A stretch of DNA of 64,000 nt from Panax quinquefolius (taxonomy: Eukaryota > Streptophyta > Magnoliopsida > Apiales > Araliaceae): positions 57,013,899-57,077,898 of the forward strand of contig CM035163.1 in assembly GCA_020205615.1 (NCBI GenBank), given 5' to 3'. Positions 60,344-64,000 of the stretch are shown here, piece by piece; within the stretch, counting starts at the first letter, position 1; each line of letters starts with the position of its first letter. Both the position numbers and the translations under genes were made by a program. The notes under the pieces are model-generated. The model did no database searches. It was not told the DNA's origin and saw nothing but the letters and a program-made list of their open reading frames with translations.

Positions 60344-61282
60344 TTCACCGCTTCTTCTAAAAATTTCATCCCCAAAATTTACCTTACACCTTACTCCTTA
60401 TACCATGCACCATACACCCTTTATACACATCAAGACATGCTACCCAATACACCACTCACAAGAGTAAAAATTTTCAAAATGTGCTGAAGAGTCATATAGA
60501 CTATGAACACATAGTTTTAACGGTATTCATACCACAAAACAATACATTACTTGGTATATTTATAATCACAAAGAAGGTAAACCACCGTTGCTAGTACTTT
60601 AGGTGATTAGCCTATCGTAATCTTATGTCATGCATAACGTATTAATCATGTCTAGCGAATATTTACGCTACCCGATTGGATTATTTTATCCAAACAACAT
60701 AGTTCACCTCAGTCTTATCATATGATTACGTACCAAAATAATTTGGTTCAGGAAATTTCTTTCAATGAACACTTAGAGTTTTCATAAATATTAGTCTAGC
60801 TTAATCGAATAGCATAGATTCATATCAATATTTCAATTCAATCGAAATATTTATGTGTAGCCAAACCTCGTTGGCAAATTAAAATTTTTGCAAATATTTT
60901 TAAAGAATGACGTCATGATGTCGTACTATATTAACAGTCCATTTGAGGATGCCGTCATCGTATGCCTTTGTCATGACACATCATACAATAGTGGAACAAC
61001 GACTTTAGATCAAATTCACATTAAGTATTCCTGTATTTACAACTCCGTCAACTTTTTATCATCTCTGCACCAGGTTACATGGTACATGAGTGATAAATAA
61101 AAATATATTTTGATATTTCAAATCATTTGCATCTAGCTGAAATAAGTAGCATAGACTATACTTTAAACCATTTCAAAAATGATTACGAGTCTACATATAT
61201 ATATATTTTTTTTCAAAACACATAGTGCGTATTTAGCTTGATGTCAAAATTTCGAAATCTAGCATAGCTAGGAGTTTTGGAA
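60344..61282 (-). other. PPT-side interior of F, no gene recognised
   Basis: AT-rich. The only open stretch of note is 60888-61100 on plus (70 codons), without recognised motif. The first 40 bases resemble the PPT-flanking segments of C and D. Confidence 0.5.
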
Positions 61283-61400
61283 AACTTATGTCTCCATTAA
61301 TAATCATTTGCTTAACAGTATATCTATTCCTATAATCCTCAATTCTTCATTCACACACAACTATACCCAGTTCGTCAAACCACACTTATGAGTTCATAAA
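61283..61400 (+). repeat. 118-bp direct repeat, left copy
   Basis: Matches 62862-62979 with one visible difference (TCTCCATT against TCTTCATT). It flanks the Tat pol insert on its left. Confidence 0.9.
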
Positions 61401-62861
61401 AGAATTATCAAACCAAAGAATTACATTTGATGCCTTACCATTGGCAAGTTTTACAGATGGCTTTGGAGTTTGAAGAAATCTCTTTTCTACATATTCCTCG
61501 TAATAGGAATGATTTTGCGGATGCATTAGCTACGTTGGCCTCCTTGATTCACATACCTGACAAGGAAAATATGCCAAGCATCACATTTGCCCTGTAAAAG
61601 GCCCCAGCCTATTGGAACTATTTTAGAGAAGTATCGAATGAGCTACCTCTCATCCATAACCCTTGGTATCAGTATATCAAGGAGTATTTGCGAGATGGAT
61701 CTACACCCGTTGAGGCGAGCCTAACTGAGAAGAAGCGGATCCACCCACTTGCTATGAAATTCTTCCTGAGCGGAGATGCACTCTATAAGAGAGATGCAGG
61801 ATTAGGTCTTCTCAGATGTCTGGACAAAGACCAAGCTCAGAGGCTCATAAATGAGATCCATGGTGGAGTATGTGGCCCATACATGAGCAGACCCTTACTT
61901 GTCAAGAAGATTCTCATAACAGGGCACTATTGGCTTACACTCAAACCTGACTATAATGATCACGTCAAGAGATGCTATCAATGCCAAATTCATGGGAATG
62001 CTATCCACGCCCCTCCAAGGGAACTCCACAATATGAGTTCGCCATGGCCCTTCTCAATGTGGGGAATGGACGTGATCGGGCCCATCGAGCCCAAAGCCAG
62101 TAATGGACGTCGATTCATATTCACCATGATTGACTACTTCACCAAATGGGTAGAAGCAGCCTCCTTCCCCAAGGTTACCAAAGAAGTCATCATTGCTTTT
62201 CATCAGAAATAATGTAGTCTGTCGATGTGGACAACTAGAGGTCATTGTGTCAGACAATGCTAAGAACCTCAAGAACAAAATGATGGAGGAGTTATGTAGT
62301 AAATTCCACATCAAACACCTAAACTCTGTCATCTATCGTCCAAAGATGAATGGTGCTGTTGAAGCGGCTAATAAAAACATCAAAAAGATCATACGAGAAA
62401 ATGTCCGCCAATCACAAAGGATGGCACGACCTCTTGCTCTCGACTTTATTAGCCTCTGAACTTCAAAGCGTACTTTCCACCGGGGCAACCCCTACTCATT
62501 AGCCTATGGGATGGAAGCAAAGGTTCCCTATAGAGGTGGAAATGGAATCCCTCGAGTATTGATGGACGCCTTTCGGTTGGGCGAAGATAAATGGGTACAA
62601 GACAGTATCACCAATTGTCTCTAATAGATGAAAGGCGAACCGCAGCTATCTTCCATGGTCAGTTATATCAGCAAAGGATCGTACGATCCTACAATAGAAA
62701 AGACTGGCTACGGCAATTCAAATAACATGACTTGGTTTTGAAAAAGATCATTGACAACCAAGATCAATCTAAGGGAAAATTCGCTCCTAAATGGGAAGGC
62801 CTGTTTGTTATCAAGCAGGTATTGACAGGAGGTGCTCTCAGACTACAGGAAATGGATGGAG
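61401..62861 (+). pseudogene. pol: Inserted Tat pol fragment (RNase H end and integrase)
   Basis: 1461 bp, plus strand, opposite to F, homologous to about 41296-42745 of B. It starts within the second RNase H (ALEFEEISFLHIPRNRNDFA), then the integrase: open frame 61688-62212 with HGGVCGPYM, CYQCQIHG and the first catalytic Asp in GMDVIGPI. A frameshift near 62205 leads to 62193-62459 with VIVSDNAKN and the Glu in GAVEAANKN, then further frameshifts and the C-terminal part up to LRLQEMDGE. Dead. No LTR, PBS or poly-A at its edges, so it did not arrive as an ordinary element. Confidence 0.85.
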
Positions 62862-62979
62862 AACTTATGTCTTCATTAATAATCATTTGCTTAACAGTAT
62901 ATCTATTCCTATAATCCTCAATTCTTCATTCACACACAACTATACCCAGTTCGTCAAACCACACTTATGAGTTCATAAA
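62862..62979 (+). repeat. 118-bp direct repeat, right copy
   Basis: Second copy of 61283-61400, right after the Tat fragment; F sequence continues from 62980. Confidence 0.9.
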
Positions 62980-63754
62980 CTTGCCACAATCATATGAGTT
63001 TAAGAACTTACCCTAGTCAGACCTTTGGCGTCCATTCGCTGAGGGGTTCATAAACATTTCATATAACTATGAGTCAAGAATGTTACATAAGTATGAGTTT
63101 TAAGAACTCGTACTTAACTTATATATTCTCTATACCTATCTATCTATCTCATTATACACATGAGAAAGGAATCACCCTCTTAACATGCATATAGCAAATA
63201 ACGCGACACAAATATTTCAATGATTATCAGTGCTAGAAACTAAGTGATTTTTACACCAAGTACAATTCTCCACCCATACAAGGAATCATACAACTCAGCT
63301 GCCGACATGAGTCCCCAATTAAAATCCCCACCTAATCTTAACTCCCTTCTCAATATAAATTTCATTCAACTCGTATTCATAATCCTTACCTGAATATGTA
63401 CCAATTCACACAGCAATCTTGCTGTAAACTTTCCAATCATTAGATTGATTCTTTTCCCATACTATAACCTTATCAGATCACGGGGTGATCTCATCGTATA
63501 TATTACGATTCATTTCTATGTCTTGATCGTTTTTTTTTACGATCTCCTATCCCTGCACCTTTTGTCCTTTAGACTCTATCTATTCACCACTATTGTTCAC
63601 CTTTATTATCAGAGTTAGGGAACTCTATATCTTAACAACTCGCCGAGATTCGTCTTTGAATCTTACCGACTAACTAACTCTATTTGAGCTAGTAATTATC
63701 CTAATCACTGTGGTTATTGGTCTCAAGTATTCCTACCTAAGCTTCATAACCAAC
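62980..63754 (-). other. PBS-side interior of F, no gene recognised
   Basis: Contains 'tatgagtt(t/c)aagaact' phrases also seen in the interior of C (27530-27570). No gag motif found on either strand. Confidence 0.5.
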
Positions 63755-63769
63755 AGCTTTGATACAAAC
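63755..63769 (-). other. Degraded primer-binding site of F
   Basis: Minus strand GTTTGTATCAAAGCT next to the LTR. TTGTATCAAAGC differs from TGGTATCAGAGC at two positions. Confidence 0.7.
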
Positions 63770-64000
63770 TGTGACAGCCCCAAATCTAGGTCCCAAATCA
63801 CCACAGATCTAGTACAATCATTCTATAACTATTGCAGAAGATATAAACATAAATTGTTTATACAATACAATTTACATACCATTCCCCAAAATCGAGTAAC
63901 CTTAACTTATACACAAATCATAAACTATCTAACACATGACATTATTATCAAACTATACTATTACAAATTATTCGCACATTTTATCCCAAGCTGAACTTGG
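63770..64000 (-). repeat. 5' LTR of F (first 231 bp)
   Basis: Starts TGTGACAGCCCC on plus and follows 56331 onward with few differences. It is cut by the window end. Confidence 0.85.

Larger units (their letters stand above)
56331..64000 (-). mobile_element. Element F: Tekay-like large-LTR element, runs off the window
   Basis: Left LTR 56331-60343, interior 60344-63769, right LTR from 63770 to past the end. Left TSD candidate GTTCC (56326-56330), inserted in RT of A. Minus strand: PBS-like TTGTATCAAAGC (10/12 to the tRNA-iMet site) beside 63770 and a PPT-like GAAGAAGCGGTGAA beside 60343. LTR ends TGTGACAACCC..GGGGCTGTCACA. It shares LTR organisation with C. No own gag or pol was recognised. 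Confidence 0.85.

Noticed and set aside
60888..61100. 70-codon ORF in the interior of F
   Set aside because: No motif, no homologue recognised, in AT-rich decayed sequence; most likely chance.

Overview
This window looks like intergenic nuclear DNA from a flowering plant, probably a dicot with a large, repeat-rich genome. I found no host gene, tRNA or rRNA gene. Almost every base belongs to LTR retrotransposons nested inside each other. The evidence is direct: paired LTRs with TG..CA ends, 5-bp target-site duplications (TSDs), primer-binding sites (PBS) for plant tRNA-Arg and initiator tRNA-Met, polypurine tracts (PPT), and degraded gag-pol reading frames. The host species cannot be named from this sequence.

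Layout. (H) Positions 792-4746, minus strand: 3' LTR and a piece of the 3' internal region of a Ty1/copia, SIRE-like element. (A) From 4747, plus strand: a Ty3/gypsy Tat-lineage element inserted in H, with 5' LTR, tRNA-Arg PBS, leader, gag, protease, G-patch, an intron and the start of RT; its remainder lies beyond the window. A is broken by three insertions. (D) 8055-16791, minus strand, TSD CTAAT: two 4.2-kb LTRs around only 333 bp. (C) 21030-56309, minus strand, TSD GTGGA: 5-kb LTRs and a gag-only interior of Tekay/Del chromovirus type. (F) 56331 to past the window end, minus strand: a related element with a 4.0-kb LTR. C itself contains (B) 31598-51990, minus strand, TSD TACCT: a complete 20.4-kb Tat element, and (E) 52777-55645, plus strand: a solo LTR related to D. 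F carries a 1.46-kb patch of Tat RNase H-integrase sequence between 118-bp direct repeats. The order of insertion is therefore H before A; A before C, D and F; C before B and E.

How the parts work together. A and B encode Gag, a protease, a G-patch, RT, RNase H, a second (Tat-type) RNase H and integrase. In both copies a 151-bp intron lies between the protease/G-patch part and RT, and removing it restores one frame. B also carries two degraded genes on the opposite strand between integrase and its 3' LTR, one with DUF7745/plant-mobile-domain-like features. C, D and F keep LTRs, PBS and PPT but lack pol, so they would have relied on proteins supplied by other elements.

Most notable pattern: in every LTR family here the stretch downstream of the TATA box (putative R-U5, the RNA leader) holds chains of short tandem hairpins. 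In several arrays the loop is conserved while both stem sides change together (for example CCACC/GGTGG, CTGCC/GGCAG, AGGCC/GGCCT). This suggests a structured-RNA feature of these LTRs. I do not recognise it as described, but I could not search for it. All coordinates and identities were read by eye.
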